Below are positions 7,483 through 16,077 of a stretch of 52,669 bases of DNA, one piece after another. The number at the start of each line of letters is the position of its first letter. Position 1 is the first letter of the stretch. The DNA comes from AWTP1-13 sp035550075. GTDB lineage: Bacteria > Pseudomonadota > Alphaproteobacteria > Rhizobiales > Hyphomicrobiaceae. The notes under the pieces were generated by a model. That model did not search any database. It had not been told where the DNA came from and worked only from the letters and a program-made list of their open reading frames with translations. The stretch is from positions 1 to 52,669 of the forward strand of contig DASZQG010000186.1 of NCBI GenBank assembly GCA_035550075.1, read 5' to 3'. Both the position numbers and the translations under genes were made by a program.

Positions 7483-8160
7483 GTGTTCGGACGCATCGAG
7501 GTAGGCCGCATCGCCGGCATCGAGATCTATCTCGACATGATGTTCGTGCTGGTGCTGCTGATCTTCACCTACCCATATTTCACGGCTGGCAGCAGCCAGG
7601 CGGTCTCGGCGGGCTTCGTGATTGTGGTCGGGCTGCTGCTCTCGATCCTGTTGCACGAGCTCGGACACGCGTTTGTCGGCCGCCTGTTCGGCGCGCGCGT
7701 GTCTCACATAGACCTCACGGGTCTCGGTGGCGTCTCTCACTTCGAACGCAGTCTGCCGCGCTCGGCGCTCGTTCGCAGCGCCATCTATTTGGCAGGGCCG
7801 GGAGTGAATTATCTCCTCTGGCACGGCCTCGATCTGCTCGCGGAGAAGGCGCTGTTCATGGGCAGCCCCGCCCTGGTGCGCCCGCTGGCGCTGCTGGCCA
7901 CGGCCAACTTCTACCTGATGTGTTTCAATCTTCTGCCCGCCTATCCGCTCGACGGCGGAAACACCCTGGACGCCCTGCTGGGTCGGCCGCTGGGCCCCGT
8001 TTGGTCCGTGCGCATTGTCGCGGCGCTTGGTCTCGCCGTTGCGGCTTTCGTCGGCTACATGGCGCTTCCCACAGGCTTCTTCCTGCTGTTCGTGGCGCTG
8101 TTCCTGGCGCAGGTGAATTGGCAGGCGCTGCAGAGCGTCAAGGGTTCGCGCTGGAATTAA
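7483..8160 (+). CDS. Site-2 protease family membrane metalloprotease (M50)
   Basis: 225 residues with a mostly hydrophobic profile. The zinc motif HELGH is at 58-62 within a predicted membrane segment, and the second metal ligand is Asp157 in NLLPAYPLDGGN. The order is that of short S2P-like proteases without PDZ or CBS domains. Such enzymes cut membrane proteins inside the bilayer; the substrate is unknown. GTG start at 7483, with AAAAGGAG upstream. It is 8 bases after argG and its TAA shares bases with the stop codon of the convergent enoyl-CoA hydratase (8157-8160). Confidence 0.85.
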   Translation: MFGRIEVGRIAGIEIYLDMMFVLVLLIFTYPYFTAGSSQAVSAGFVIVVGLLLSILLHELGHAFVGRLFGARVSHIDLTGLGGVSHFERSLPRSALVRSAIYLAGPGVNYLLWHGLDLLAEKALFMGSPALVRPLALLATANFYLMCFNLLPAYPLDGGNTLDALLGRPLGPVWSVRIVAALGLAVAAFVGYMALPTGFFLLFVALFLAQVNWQALQSVKGSRWN

Positions 8161-8951
8161 TGCCGCTTGTCCGGGTTGCGCCGCTTGGCGTCGAAAAACG
8201 CCTTGATCGCGGCCTGCGGCTCGTTCGTCTTGTAGGCATCCGCCAGCGCGTCAATCCCGGCCTGAATACCCTCCTCGACCGAAACGCGCTCCCAGCGGTT
8301 CATCAGCGCCTTTTGCGCGCGGACGGCCTGCGGCGCCGCTGCGCAGATGCCATCGAGCCACGCAGCAACGGCGGCATCGAGCGCCTCAACCGGCGCAACC
8401 TTCTGGACGAAACCCATCGCCAGTGCCTCGGGCGCCGAATACATGGCGCCGGTGAGCAGCATCTCGCGGGTACGTCCCCACCCGACCTGCCCCGGCAGCA
8501 GGGCCGCCTCGATCACTGAGGGCAGACCCACCCGCACTTCAGGCATGCCGAACTGGGCGCCGTCTGCAGCGCAGCGCATATCGCAGCTTGCCGCAATCTC
8601 AAGGCCCGCCCCAAGACAGAAACCGTTGATGCGTCCGATCACCGGCACCGGGCAGTCGCGGATGGCCTTGCAGGCCTGGTGCAGGCGGGTGATGTACAGC
8701 CGCGCACTGTCGGCGCAGAGGGCACCCAGCTCGTTGAGATCCGCCCCGCCGACGAACGCGCGGACGCCGGCGCCCGTCAGGACCACAGCCCGAAGCGCAT
8801 CATCATGCGACAACTTCTGGAAAGCGTCCGCCAACTGCACGATCAGGGGCGTAGAGAGGCAATTAAGCCGCCGCTCGTTGTCGATCGTCACCAAGGCGAT
8901 GCGATGTGCGCCGCGATCCTCAAACTTAACGTGCACTCGCGCGTCCGGCAT
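8157..8951 (-). CDS. Enoyl-CoA hydratase/isomerase family protein
   Basis: 264 residues of crotonase fold. The oxyanion-hole segments RAFVGGADLNEL and NGFCLGAGLEIAASCD are present, and both crotonase glutamates appear to be kept (GLEIA and GMPEVRVGL). The second loop reads GLPSVIEA rather than the usual PGAGGT, so the reaction may be an isomerase or other variant of 2-enoyl-CoA hydration. Start chosen at MPDARV (8951) because AGGGAG lies about 6 bases upstream; MSMPDARV at 8957 would have no spacer. It diverges from the next gene with a 44-base gap and converges with the protease gene. Confidence 0.85.
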   Translation of the reverse strand: MPDARVHVKFEDRGAHRIALVTIDNERRLNCLSTPLIVQLADAFQKLSHDDALRAVVLTGAGVRAFVGGADLNELGALCADSARLYITRLHQACKAIRDCPVPVIGRINGFCLGAGLEIAASCDMRCAADGAQFGMPEVRVGLPSVIEAALLPGQVGWGRTREMLLTGAMYSAPEALAMGFVQKVAPVEALDAAVAAWLDGICAAAPQAVRAQKALMNRWERVSVEEGIQAGIDALADAYKTNEPQAAIKAFFDAKRRNPDKRH

Positions 8952-8995
8952 GCTCATCTCCCTGTTGCCCTCGTCCAAGTGTGACAGATTGTGCA

Positions 8996-9652
8996 ATGCC
9001 TCTCCAGAACCGCGTAACGCCAGAGAGCGACATCGTCGCAGTCCCGGATCGCGGGCTCATGATGGGCAACCGCGGCGGCGCGCTGCACCTTCCCGACAAA
9101 ACCTTGGGCTCCCGGCGCTGGGTCACCAAACAATGGATTGCGTGTCTCCTTGAATTCAAGGGACGCCATCGCGAGGTGATGCAGCCCAACCGCTACACCG
9201 AGTTGTTCTTCCTCGACGAAGCTACGGCCCTGGCGGCCGGGCACCGCCCCTGCTTTGAGTGCCGACGCAAGGATGCCGAGCTGTTTTCCGAGCTTTGGGC
9301 GAGGACAAGGCACGAGGAAGGCCGCGCGCGGGCACCCGCCATGGACGAGGAACTGCACGCTGAGCGCCTCCAAAGCGATCGGGGCAAGCGAACCTTCCGG
9401 GCGCGGCTGGCAGATATTCCCAACGGTGCCTTCGTGCGCTACGCCCGGCACGAGTGCGGCGGCCAGACCTGCCCACATCTTGTTCTCGGGCGACATCTAC
9501 TGGCCTGGAGCGCGGCAGGATATGCCGCGCTGGTGTCGCCGTCGGCGATTGCCGAGGAGGTCGATGTCCTCACCCCGCCCTCGATCGTCGCGATTCTTGC
9601 GGCGGGCTATCGCCCCATGCTGCATCCTTCCGCCACGGCCCTGCTCGCGTAA
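8996..9652 (+). CDS. Conserved protein of unknown function with Ada-like Cys motif
   Basis: 218 residues from MPLQNRVTP. I do not recognise a named family. Residues 68-90 (YTELFFLDEA, then TALAAGHRPCFECR) look like the last part of the zinc-binding N-domain of Ada, where ALAAGFRPCKRC supplies two of four Cys ligands. Here Cys86 and Cys89 are kept. The upstream Cys pair of Ada is not: only Cys50 is nearby. A second pair, Cys154 and Cys159 (HECGGQTCPH), could add ligands. No signal peptide or membrane segment. It diverges from the enoyl-CoA hydratase across 44 bases and converges with a J-domain gene 20 bases away. A DNA-related role is speculative. Confidence 0.7.
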   Translation: MPLQNRVTPESDIVAVPDRGLMMGNRGGALHLPDKTLGSRRWVTKQWIACLLEFKGRHREVMQPNRYTELFFLDEATALAAGHRPCFECRRKDAELFSELWARTRHEEGRARAPAMDEELHAERLQSDRGKRTFRARLADIPNGAFVRYARHECGGQTCPHLVLGRHLLAWSAAGYAALVSPSAIAEEVDVLTPPSIVAILAAGYRPMLHPSATALLA

Positions 9653-9672
9653 GCAGCGGCGGGATGGCAGAG

Positions 9673-10191
9673 CTAGCGCGCCGGCGAGACAAAGACCGGG
9701 GTTTCGCGGGTGGCCTGCTTCTTCTGCTCGACATTGAGGGCCGCGTTAGCCGCGTTGATGCGGCGCGCCATCGCGAACAGGTATTCGATGACCTCCGGCG
9801 GCAGCTCCGCCATGGCGTAGCGGTCGGGGTGATACAGCTTGGCCAGCGCGAAGTAGGCCTCCCTGACCTTCTCCGGCGGGGAACTGCGCGCCACGCCCAG
9901 CACCGCAAAGGGGTCGAAGCCGTCGACATCCCTGATGCGAGCGTTCAGGTTGGGCACTCGCGGAACGCCAAGCATCCGTATCGAAGCGATCTGGCCCTTG
10001 GCGATGAAGCAGCGCTCCTCCCCGTAGGGCTCGAACTCGAGGAATGCGCCGGGGCCGTTCAGCACATCGGCCATTGTCTTGACCTGAGGCAGAAGCAGCT
10101 TGCCCCTCACCTGCGTGCCGTCGGCATAGACGACCTCGACCGGCATTCCCATCATGTCGGGGGAATTATCAATCTTGTTGCGCTCGAACAT
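9673..10191 (-). CDS. J-domain protein (DnaJ-like co-chaperone)
   Basis: 172 residues. The N-terminal half (to about 80) is a small beta-rich domain: MPVEVVYADGTQVRGKLLLP and ERCFIAKGQIASIRML. A J domain follows at 92-160, with FDPFAVLGV and the essential HPD at 121-123 (KLYHPDRYA). J domains stimulate Hsp70 ATPase; there is no Gly/Phe region or zinc domain, so this is a class III J protein. The N-terminal domain is common in alphaproteobacterial proteins of unknown function. ATG at 10191, diverging from typA with 182 bases between. Client unknown. Confidence 0.8.
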   Translation of the reverse strand: MFERNKIDNSPDMMGMPVEVVYADGTQVRGKLLLPQVKTMADVLNGPGAFLEFEPYGEERCFIAKGQIASIRMLGVPRVPNLNARIRDVDGFDPFAVLGVARSSPPEKVREAYFALAKLYHPDRYAMAELPPEVIEYLFAMARRINAANAALNVEQKKQATRETPVFVSPAR

Positions 10192-10373
10192 GGTTGAAAA
10201 TCTCTAAAGTTGCCCCACTTCGATACGGCCGCTGGGTTTTGCGCGGATGTCGCAGCAAAAGTCATGCACGCTGACCCCACCGCTCTGGCAGGCCGGCATA
10301 AACTATGTTAGGTGGCCCCGCGCGGCACAGACGCGTGGGCGCGGCCGCAACTCATCTGCAACAAGGTGTCCGG

Positions 10374-12206
10374 GTGAACCTTCGCAACATCGCGATCATT
10401 GCGCACGTGGACCACGGCAAGACAACGCTCGTGGACGCGTTGCTTCGGCAATCCGGCGCGTTCCGCGAGAACCAGCGTGTCGAGGCGCAGGCGCTCGACA
10501 GCAACGACCTCGAGCGCGAGCGAGGCATCACCATCCTTGCCAAGTGCACCTCCATTCTCTGGCATGAGACGCGGATCAACATTGTCGACACCCCCGGTCA
10601 CGCCGACTTTGGCGGCGAAGTCGAGCGCATCCTCAACATGGTGGATGGAGCGATCGTGCTGGTCGACGCCTCCGAGGGACCGCTGCCGCAGACCAAGTTC
10701 GTGGTCTCCAAGGCCCTCAAGCAAGGGCTGAGACCGATCGTCGTCATCAACAAGATCGACAGGCCCGACGAGCGCCATGACGCGGTGCTGAACGAGATTT
10801 TCGACCTGTTCGCCAACCTTGATGCCACCGACGAGCAGCTCGATTTTCCAGTGCTCTATGGGTCGGGGCGCGAGGGCTGGATGGCGCCGGCGCCCGAGGG
10901 GCCGAAGGAGAACGTCGCCCCGCTGTTCGACCTCATCCTTAAGCACGTCCCGCCCCCGAAGGTGGACGAGGGGCCGTTCCGCATGCTGGCCACCACGCTC
11001 GAGGCGGACCCCTACCTCGGCCGGCTGCTTACCGGGCGGCTGACGTCGGGCAGCATCCGCCCCAATCAGACCATCAAGGCCATCAGTCGCGACGGCGTGC
11101 TGATCGAGACGGCGCGCGTTGCCAAGGTGCTGGCGTTCCGCGGCCTGCAGCGCACTGGCATCGAGCTGGCGGAGGCGGGTGACATCGTCGCCCTGGCGGG
11201 CCTGTCGCAAGCGACCGTGGCCGACACCCTGTGCGACCCGTCGGTTGATGTGCCGCTGTCCGCGCAACCGATCGACCCGCCCACGCTCGCGATGACCTTC
11301 CGTATCAATGACGGCCCGTTCGCCGGCAAGGAGGGCGACAAGGTGCAAAGCCGCGTCATCAGGGAGCGGCTGCTGAGGGAGCGCGAGCGCAATGTCGCAA
11401 TCCGCGTCTCGGAACTGCCGGACAACGACTCCTATGAAGTCGCCGGACGCGGCGAGCTCCAGCTCGGAATCCTGATCGAGACTATGCGCCGTGAGGGCTT
11501 CGAGCTCACCGTGTCGCGGCCGCAGGTCGTCCTCAAGACAGACCCGAAGACAGGCCAGAAACTTGAGCCGATCGAGGAGGTCATCATCGACGTCGACGAG
11601 GAGCATTCCGGCGTCGTTGTGCAGAAGCTGTCGGAGCGCCGCGGCGAGTTGATTGAGATGCGCCCGTCGGGCGGTGGACGCCAGCGCCTGGTGTTCCATG
11701 CCCCCACGCGCGGCCTGATCGGCTACCAAAGCGAACTGCTGACGGACACCCGCGGCACCGCCGTGATGAACCGCCTGTTTTACAGGTACGCCCCCTTTCG
11801 CGGGGAGATCGCGGGGCGGCGCAACGGCGTGCTCATATCAAATGCGGCCGGCGAAGCGACCGCCTACTCGCTCTTTTATCTTCAGGAGCGAGGCGCGCTG
11901 ATGATCGAACCGCAGACGCGGGTCTATGAAGGAATGATCGTCGGCCAGCACTCGCGCGACAACGACCTGATCGTCAACGTGATCCAGGGCAAGAAGCTGA
12001 CCAACATCCGCGCCGCCGGTAAGGACGAAGCCTTGGCGCTTACCCCAGCGCTGCGCATGCCGCTCGAGCGCGCGCTTTCGTATATCGAGGACGACGAGCT
12101 GGTCGAGGTGACGCCCTCATCCATCCGTTTGAGGAAGCGGTGGCTCGATCCCAACGAGCGAAAGAAGCGCGAGCGGGCCCGCGAAGCAGCCAAGGAAGCG
12201 GTATAG
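10374..12206 (+). CDS. typA: Ribosome-associated GTPase TypA/BipA
   Basis: 610 residues, typical for the translational GTPase TypA/BipA, which acts in ribosome assembly and stress or cold adaptation. G1 is AHVDHGKTT (10-18), switch I LERERGITI, G3 DTPGHADFGGEVER and G4 NKIDRPDERH. The C-terminal family block YQSELLTDTRGTAVMN is followed by GREN-like PFRGEIAGRRNG. The GTG at 10374 with AAGGTG upstream begins at VNLRNIAIIAH, which matches the family; the open frame extends 69 bases further up without homology. Monocistronic as far as can be seen. Confidence 0.96.
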   Translation: MNLRNIAIIAHVDHGKTTLVDALLRQSGAFRENQRVEAQALDSNDLERERGITILAKCTSILWHETRINIVDTPGHADFGGEVERILNMVDGAIVLVDASEGPLPQTKFVVSKALKQGLRPIVVINKIDRPDERHDAVLNEIFDLFANLDATDEQLDFPVLYGSGREGWMAPAPEGPKENVAPLFDLILKHVPPPKVDEGPFRMLATTLEADPYLGRLLTGRLTSGSIRPNQTIKAISRDGVLIETARVAKVLAFRGLQRTGIELAEAGDIVALAGLSQATVADTLCDPSVDVPLSAQPIDPPTLAMTFRINDGPFAGKEGDKVQSRVIRERLLRERERNVAIRVSELPDNDSYEVAGRGELQLGILIETMRREGFELTVSRPQVVLKTDPKTGQKLEPIEEVIIDVDEEHSGVVVQKLSERRGELIEMRPSGGGRQRLVFHAPTRGLIGYQSELLTDTRGTAVMNRLFYRYAPFRGEIAGRRNGVLISNAAGEATAYSLFYLQERGALMIEPQTRVYEGMIVGQHSRDNDLIVNVIQGKKLTNIRAAGKDEALALTPALRMPLERALSYIEDDELVEVTPSSIRLRKRWLDPNERKKRERAREAAKEAV

Positions 12207-12338
12207 CGCCGGCGTTGACTGGCTTCGGCACAAGCCGCTTGCCGCATTTGTAAGCCGCCCGTGAGCCTGTATACGTTCCACGCAGGCTGGAACGTTGGAA
12301 AAGTCTGCGCTCTGCTTGAGAACGGAAAGGCTCTCATC

Positions 12339-13091
12339 TTGGCGAAGATCATGGTCATCACCGGCGCAAGCCGCGGCATTGGAGCGGCGACCGCGCGCAT
12401 GGCCGCGCAGCAGGGGTATGACGTCGCGGTCAACTACGCCGGCGCGCAGGCCGCGGCAGAAGCCGTGGCCGCCGATATCCGCAAGGCAGGCCGCAGAGCC
12501 CTCGTGGTTCAGGCAGACGTCGGCAACCCGGCAGAGATCCGCCGGCTGTTCGAGACGGTGGACGCGGAGCTGGGCCGGCTCGATGCTTTTTTCAACAATG
12601 CGGGCATCCTTGGCACTGCCGCCAGGTTCATAGACGTGCCACCCGAGCGCGTGCAGCGAATCCTGGCTGTCAACACCGCCGGCGCCTTTATTGCCGCCCA
12701 GGAGGCGGCCCGCCGCATGTCGACCAGGCTCGGCGGCCATGGCGGCGTCATCGTCAACATGTCCTCGATTGCTGCCAAGCTTGGGGGACCCATGGAGGCA
12801 ACGGACTACGCGCTCTCCAAGGGTGCCATCGACACCCTGACGATCGGTCTCGCCAAGGAGCTGGCCAGCGAGGGGATTCGCGTCAACGCCGTGCGTCCCG
12901 GATTGATCTACACGGACATCCACGCGAGCACCGGCGACGCCGGGCGCGTGGACCGGCTGAAGGTGCAGGTTCCCATGCAGCGCGGCGGGACCGTCGAGGA
13001 GGTTGCGGCGGCCGTGCTGTGGCTCTGCTCGGACCAGGCGAGCTACTGCACCGGCCAACTCCTTGATGTTGGCGGGGGGCGTGGACTCTGA
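12339..13091 (+). CDS. Short-chain dehydrogenase/reductase (SDR)
   Basis: About 250 residues of classical SDR: nucleotide motif TGASRGIGAAT, NNAG, then a Ser-region MSSIAAKLG and the catalytic YALSKGA (Y-x-x-x-K), with LCSDQASYCTGQLLDVGGG at the end. It is NAD(P)-dependent and acts on an unknown alcohol or ketone. I prefer the TTG at 12339 with GGAAAGG 9 bases upstream; the first ATG (12351) would start directly on the first strand. A 7-base inverted repeat (CGTTCCA/TGGAACG, 12274-12294) lies just upstream. The helicase gene follows within about 60 bases or overlaps, depending on its start. Confidence 0.85.
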   Translation: MAKIMVITGASRGIGAATARMAAQQGYDVAVNYAGAQAAAEAVAADIRKAGRRALVVQADVGNPAEIRRLFETVDAELGRLDAFFNNAGILGTAARFIDVPPERVQRILAVNTAGAFIAAQEAARRMSTRLGGHGGVIVNMSSIAAKLGGPMEATDYALSKGAIDTLTIGLAKELASEGIRVNAVRPGLIYTDIHASTGDAGRVDRLKVQVPMQRGGTVEEVAAAVLWLCSDQASYCTGQLLDVGGGRGL

Positions 13092-13149
13092 CGCGTCTCT
13101 CCGCCAACCTCGCCGTGCGCTCGAGTCGAGCCCCACGGACCTCCGCAAC

Positions 13150-14487
13150 GTGAACAACAACGCGAACGCGCCCGCTTCCGTCCAACGCCCTCCTTTGTGG
13201 CCGAACGGCATCCAGCCGACGCCGCAGTTTCTCGCGGCACGCGCCTTTCTCGACGAAGGCCATGGACACCTGTTCGTTACCGGACGCGCTGGCACTGGAA
13301 AGTCGACGCTGCTGCGGTGCCTCAAAGATCTCGTCAGCGATGAGCTTGTGGTTCTTGCCCCGACCGGTCTGGCCGCTGTGAACGTCGGCGGGCAGACAAT
13401 CCACTCCTTCTTCGGTTTTCCCCCACGGCTCATCCGGCCGGACGATATCCGGCGCAGCCGCAACGGCCGTGTCATGCGCCGGCTCAAGTTCCTCGTGATC
13501 GACGAAGTCTCGATGGTGCGCTCCGACCTGATGTGGGCCATCGATCAGTCGCTGCGCGTCAATCGGGGACGGCCTCGCGAGCCGTTCGGCGGGGTGCGGC
13601 TGGCGCTGTTCGGCGACCTGCACCAGCTTCCGCCGGTGGTCAACGAGGCCGAAATGGCGGAACACCTCGAGTCGCAATACGGCGGGCCATTCTTCTTCAG
13701 CATCGGCGCCCTTCGCGATGCGCCGGGAACGTCGCTGCTCGAACTCGATCGGGTGTTCCGGCAAAAGGATGAGGCGCTGCTGCGGGTCCTCAATCGCATA
13801 CGCGAGGGCGAGGCCGACGAGGACGATCTGGCCGCGCTCAATGCGCGGGTTCATCCCATCCGGTCCCTGTCCGAAGGCGAGCAGTTCGTTATCCTCACGC
13901 CGACCAACGCCGCGGCGCGGCGCATCAATGCGGCGTATCTGGACGCGCTGCCCGGTCGTCCGCACGAATATCAGGCCGGGTTGACGGGCGAATTCAACGA
14001 GGCCGCACATCCGACCGATGCGGTCCTTGTGCTCAAACCGGGCGCAAAGGTGATGCTGTTGCGCAATGATCCCGACCGGCGCTGGGTGAATGGCACGATT
14101 GCGCGCATTTCGCGCCTCGAGGACCGCCGCGTCTGGGTTACCGTCGATGGCGAGGAGCACGAGATCGAGCAGGTGGCGTGGGAAAACCGCCGCTATGCCT
14201 TCGACCGCGCGGCGGAAAAAATCGTGGAGACGGTGGCCGGCACGTTCAAACAATTTCCGTTGCGCCTGGCGTGGGCGCTCACCATCCACAAGAGCCAGGG
14301 CCTGACCCTGGACAAGGTGTACGTCGATCTCGGACGCGGCACCTTTGCCCACGGCCAAGCCTACGTGGCACTGTCGCGAAGCCGCTCCCTGGAAGGGCTG
14401 GCGCTGGCGCGGCAGCTACGGCCCTCCGACATCCTGTTCGACCGCTCGGCGATGGGCTATCGCCAGATTTTCGATATGCTGGCGTGA
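13150..14487 (+). CDS. Pif1/RecD-like superfamily 1B helicase (AAA ATPase)
   Basis: 445 residues. Walker A is VTGRAGTGKSTLL, followed by VVLAPTGLAAVNVGGQTIHSFF-type segments (motif Ia, LAPTGLAAV), Walker B FLVIDEVSMV and GDLHQLPPVV (motif III). The C-terminal motifs are ALTIHKSQGLTLD and AYVALSRSR. This is the Pif1/Rrm3-RecD2 layout: 5'-3' DNA helicase, usually acting on stalled forks or structured DNA. The GTG at 13150 (VNNNANAP) is my choice; a GTG at 13081 overlapping the SDR stop is also possible. There are no RecBC partners nearby. It probably shares a transcript with the SDR gene. Confidence 0.85.
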   Translation: MNNNANAPASVQRPPLWPNGIQPTPQFLAARAFLDEGHGHLFVTGRAGTGKSTLLRCLKDLVSDELVVLAPTGLAAVNVGGQTIHSFFGFPPRLIRPDDIRRSRNGRVMRRLKFLVIDEVSMVRSDLMWAIDQSLRVNRGRPREPFGGVRLALFGDLHQLPPVVNEAEMAEHLESQYGGPFFFSIGALRDAPGTSLLELDRVFRQKDEALLRVLNRIREGEADEDDLAALNARVHPIRSLSEGEQFVILTPTNAAARRINAAYLDALPGRPHEYQAGLTGEFNEAAHPTDAVLVLKPGAKVMLLRNDPDRRWVNGTIARISRLEDRRVWVTVDGEEHEIEQVAWENRRYAFDRAAEKIVETVAGTFKQFPLRLAWALTIHKSQGLTLDKVYVDLGRGTFAHGQAYVALSRSRSLEGLALARQLRPSDILFDRSAMGYRQIFDMLA

Positions 14488-14535
14488 CAAAAAAAGGGCG
14501 CACGCGATGCGACGGGACTGGTTATAGTGGCCGCA

Positions 14536-15045
14536 ATGCTGGGCTCCGGGTCAAAAGTATGCGTACGTCGCGGCAAGTTTGCTGACGCAAGGCCGCTTTC
14601 TGATCTGTTTCGCGAGTCCTGGCTGTTCGCCTACCGCGGCATCATTCCACACCTGCACCTTGACAAGATGATCCGTCAGCGCTCGGCGGAGTGGTGGCGC
14701 GATGCGATCAAGTCCGGCGACAGCACGCTGGTGCTCGAAGTGGACGCCAAGCTCGCCGGATACGCCACGCTCGGCTCGGCGCGGCAGCGCGGCCCTTATC
14801 AGGGCGAAATCTATGAGCTCTATCTCGATCCCTATCACCAGGGCATGGGACTGGGCGAGCTGCTCTTCGAAGGCTGCCGGCACGCACTGGACACGCGCAA
14901 CCTTAACGGCCTGGTGGTGTGGGCCCTGCTCGACAATACGTCGGCGTGCGATTTCTACTGGCGCCGTGGCGGCCGACCCGTCGCCTCCGCGTTCACCAGG
15001 ATTGGTGGACAGAGGCTGGAGAAGGTCGCGTTCGCGTGGCGATGA
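14536..15045 (+). CDS. GNAT family N-acetyltransferase
   Basis: 169 residues. The acetyl-CoA binding block is LYLDPYHQGMGLGELLFEGC (Q-x-x-G-x-G/A), preceded by AGYATLGSAR and followed by ALLDNTSACDFYWRRGGRP, all as expected for GNAT. The N-terminal WLFAYRGIIP is seen in the subgroup that modifies small molecules or peptides of unknown identity. ATG at 14536 has no Shine-Dalgarno sequence; TATAGT at 14523-14528 lies so close that a leaderless transcript is possible. It is 48 bases after the helicase gene and is followed by dapB on the same strand. Confidence 0.85.
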   Translation: MLGSGSKVCVRRGKFADARPLSDLFRESWLFAYRGIIPHLHLDKMIRQRSAEWWRDAIKSGDSTLVLEVDAKLAGYATLGSARQRGPYQGEIYELYLDPYHQGMGLGELLFEGCRHALDTRNLNGLVVWALLDNTSACDFYWRRGGRPVASAFTRIGGQRLEKVAFAWR

Positions 15046-15232
15046 GGCGGCGCCGGGCAAGCCTGCACACGCGGCTGAGGCGAGGAACGCGTCGCGCCTT
15101 GCGCCCGTGTCGGTGCCGGGTTGCCTGCTTTCGCGCCAGGGTAATTGAATTGACGTGAAATCTGTAACGGTCTCGCCTTCCGCATAAGACCTGTCGTTGC
15201 TATACCGCCCTCCGTCCTCAGAGGTCGATGCC

Positions 15233-16054
15233 ATGAGCAAATTCAAGATTGCCGTCACCGGCGCTGCCGGTCGCATGGGACGCGAGCTGATCCGCGCCGT
15301 GCACGGCAGAAACGATTGCACGCTGGCAGGCGCCGTCGAACAGGAGGGATCGCTGGCGCTGGGGCAGGATGCCGGTTTGCTCGCCGGGCTCGGCAAGCTC
15401 GGCATCCTCATCACCGATGATCCGCTCGAGCTGTTCGCCAAGGTCGATGCCGTCCTGGATTTCACGGCACCGGCGGCGTCGGTCGAGTTCGCCGATCTCG
15501 CGGCTAATGCACGGATCGTGCACGTACTGGGAACCACCGGGCTGACGGCGGAGCAGGAAAAGCGGATCGACGCGGCCGCCCGTCACGCGACCATCATCAA
15601 CGCCGGCAACATGAGCCTGGGCGTGAACCTGCTTGCGGCATTGACGCGAAAGGTCGCCAAGGCGCTCGATGCCGACTTCGATATCGAAATCCTCGAGATG
15701 CACCACCGCCACAAGGTGGACGCTCCGTCGGGCACCGCGCTGATGCTGGGCAGGGCAGCCGCCGAAGGCCGCGGCGTGAAGCTGGAGGACGTGAGCGTGC
15801 GCGTTCGCGACGGCCACACGGGGGCGCGGCGAGCAGGCGACATCGGTTTTGCCACCCTGCGCGGTGGGAGCGTGGTCGGTGAGCATACGGTGATCTTTGC
15901 CGCGGACGGCGAACGCATCGAGCTGGTGCACCGGGCCGCCGACCGCGGCATTTTCGCCCGCGGCGCCGTAAAGGCCGCACTTTGGGGACGCGGAAAGGGG
16001 CCTGGGCGTTTCAACATGATGGATGTGCTCGGCCTCGAGACGGACCCGAGCTAG
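15233..16054 (+). CDS. dapB: 4-hydroxy-tetrahydrodipicolinate reductase
   Basis: 273 residues, the usual length. NAD(P)H-dependent reduction in lysine and diaminopimelate synthesis, cytosolic. The dinucleotide motif is VTGAAGRMGRELI (8-20). The signature HHRHKVDAPSGTAL is at 157-170, with the catalytic His157 and Lys161. LDFTAPAASVEF and INAGNMSLGVNLL are further family blocks. ATG at 15233 with AGAGGT 7 bases upstream; an in-frame upstream extension to 15197 lacks homology. gpmA follows after 23 bases, a pairing common in Hyphomicrobiales. Confidence 0.97.
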   Translation: MSKFKIAVTGAAGRMGRELIRAVHGRNDCTLAGAVEQEGSLALGQDAGLLAGLGKLGILITDDPLELFAKVDAVLDFTAPAASVEFADLAANARIVHVLGTTGLTAEQEKRIDAAARHATIINAGNMSLGVNLLAALTRKVAKALDADFDIEILEMHHRHKVDAPSGTALMLGRAAAEGRGVKLEDVSVRVRDGHTGARRAGDIGFATLRGGSVVGEHTVIFAADGERIELVHRAADRGIFARGAVKAALWGRGKGPGRFNMMDVLGLETDPS

Positions 16055-16077
16055 GTGTGAACCGGGAGTGAATTGAA

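Noticed and set aside
12274..12294. Inverted repeat CGTTCCA/TGGAACG upstream of the SDR gene as a regulator operator or typA terminator
   Set aside because: Only seven paired bases, no T-run and no known regulator nearby; kept as a note only.
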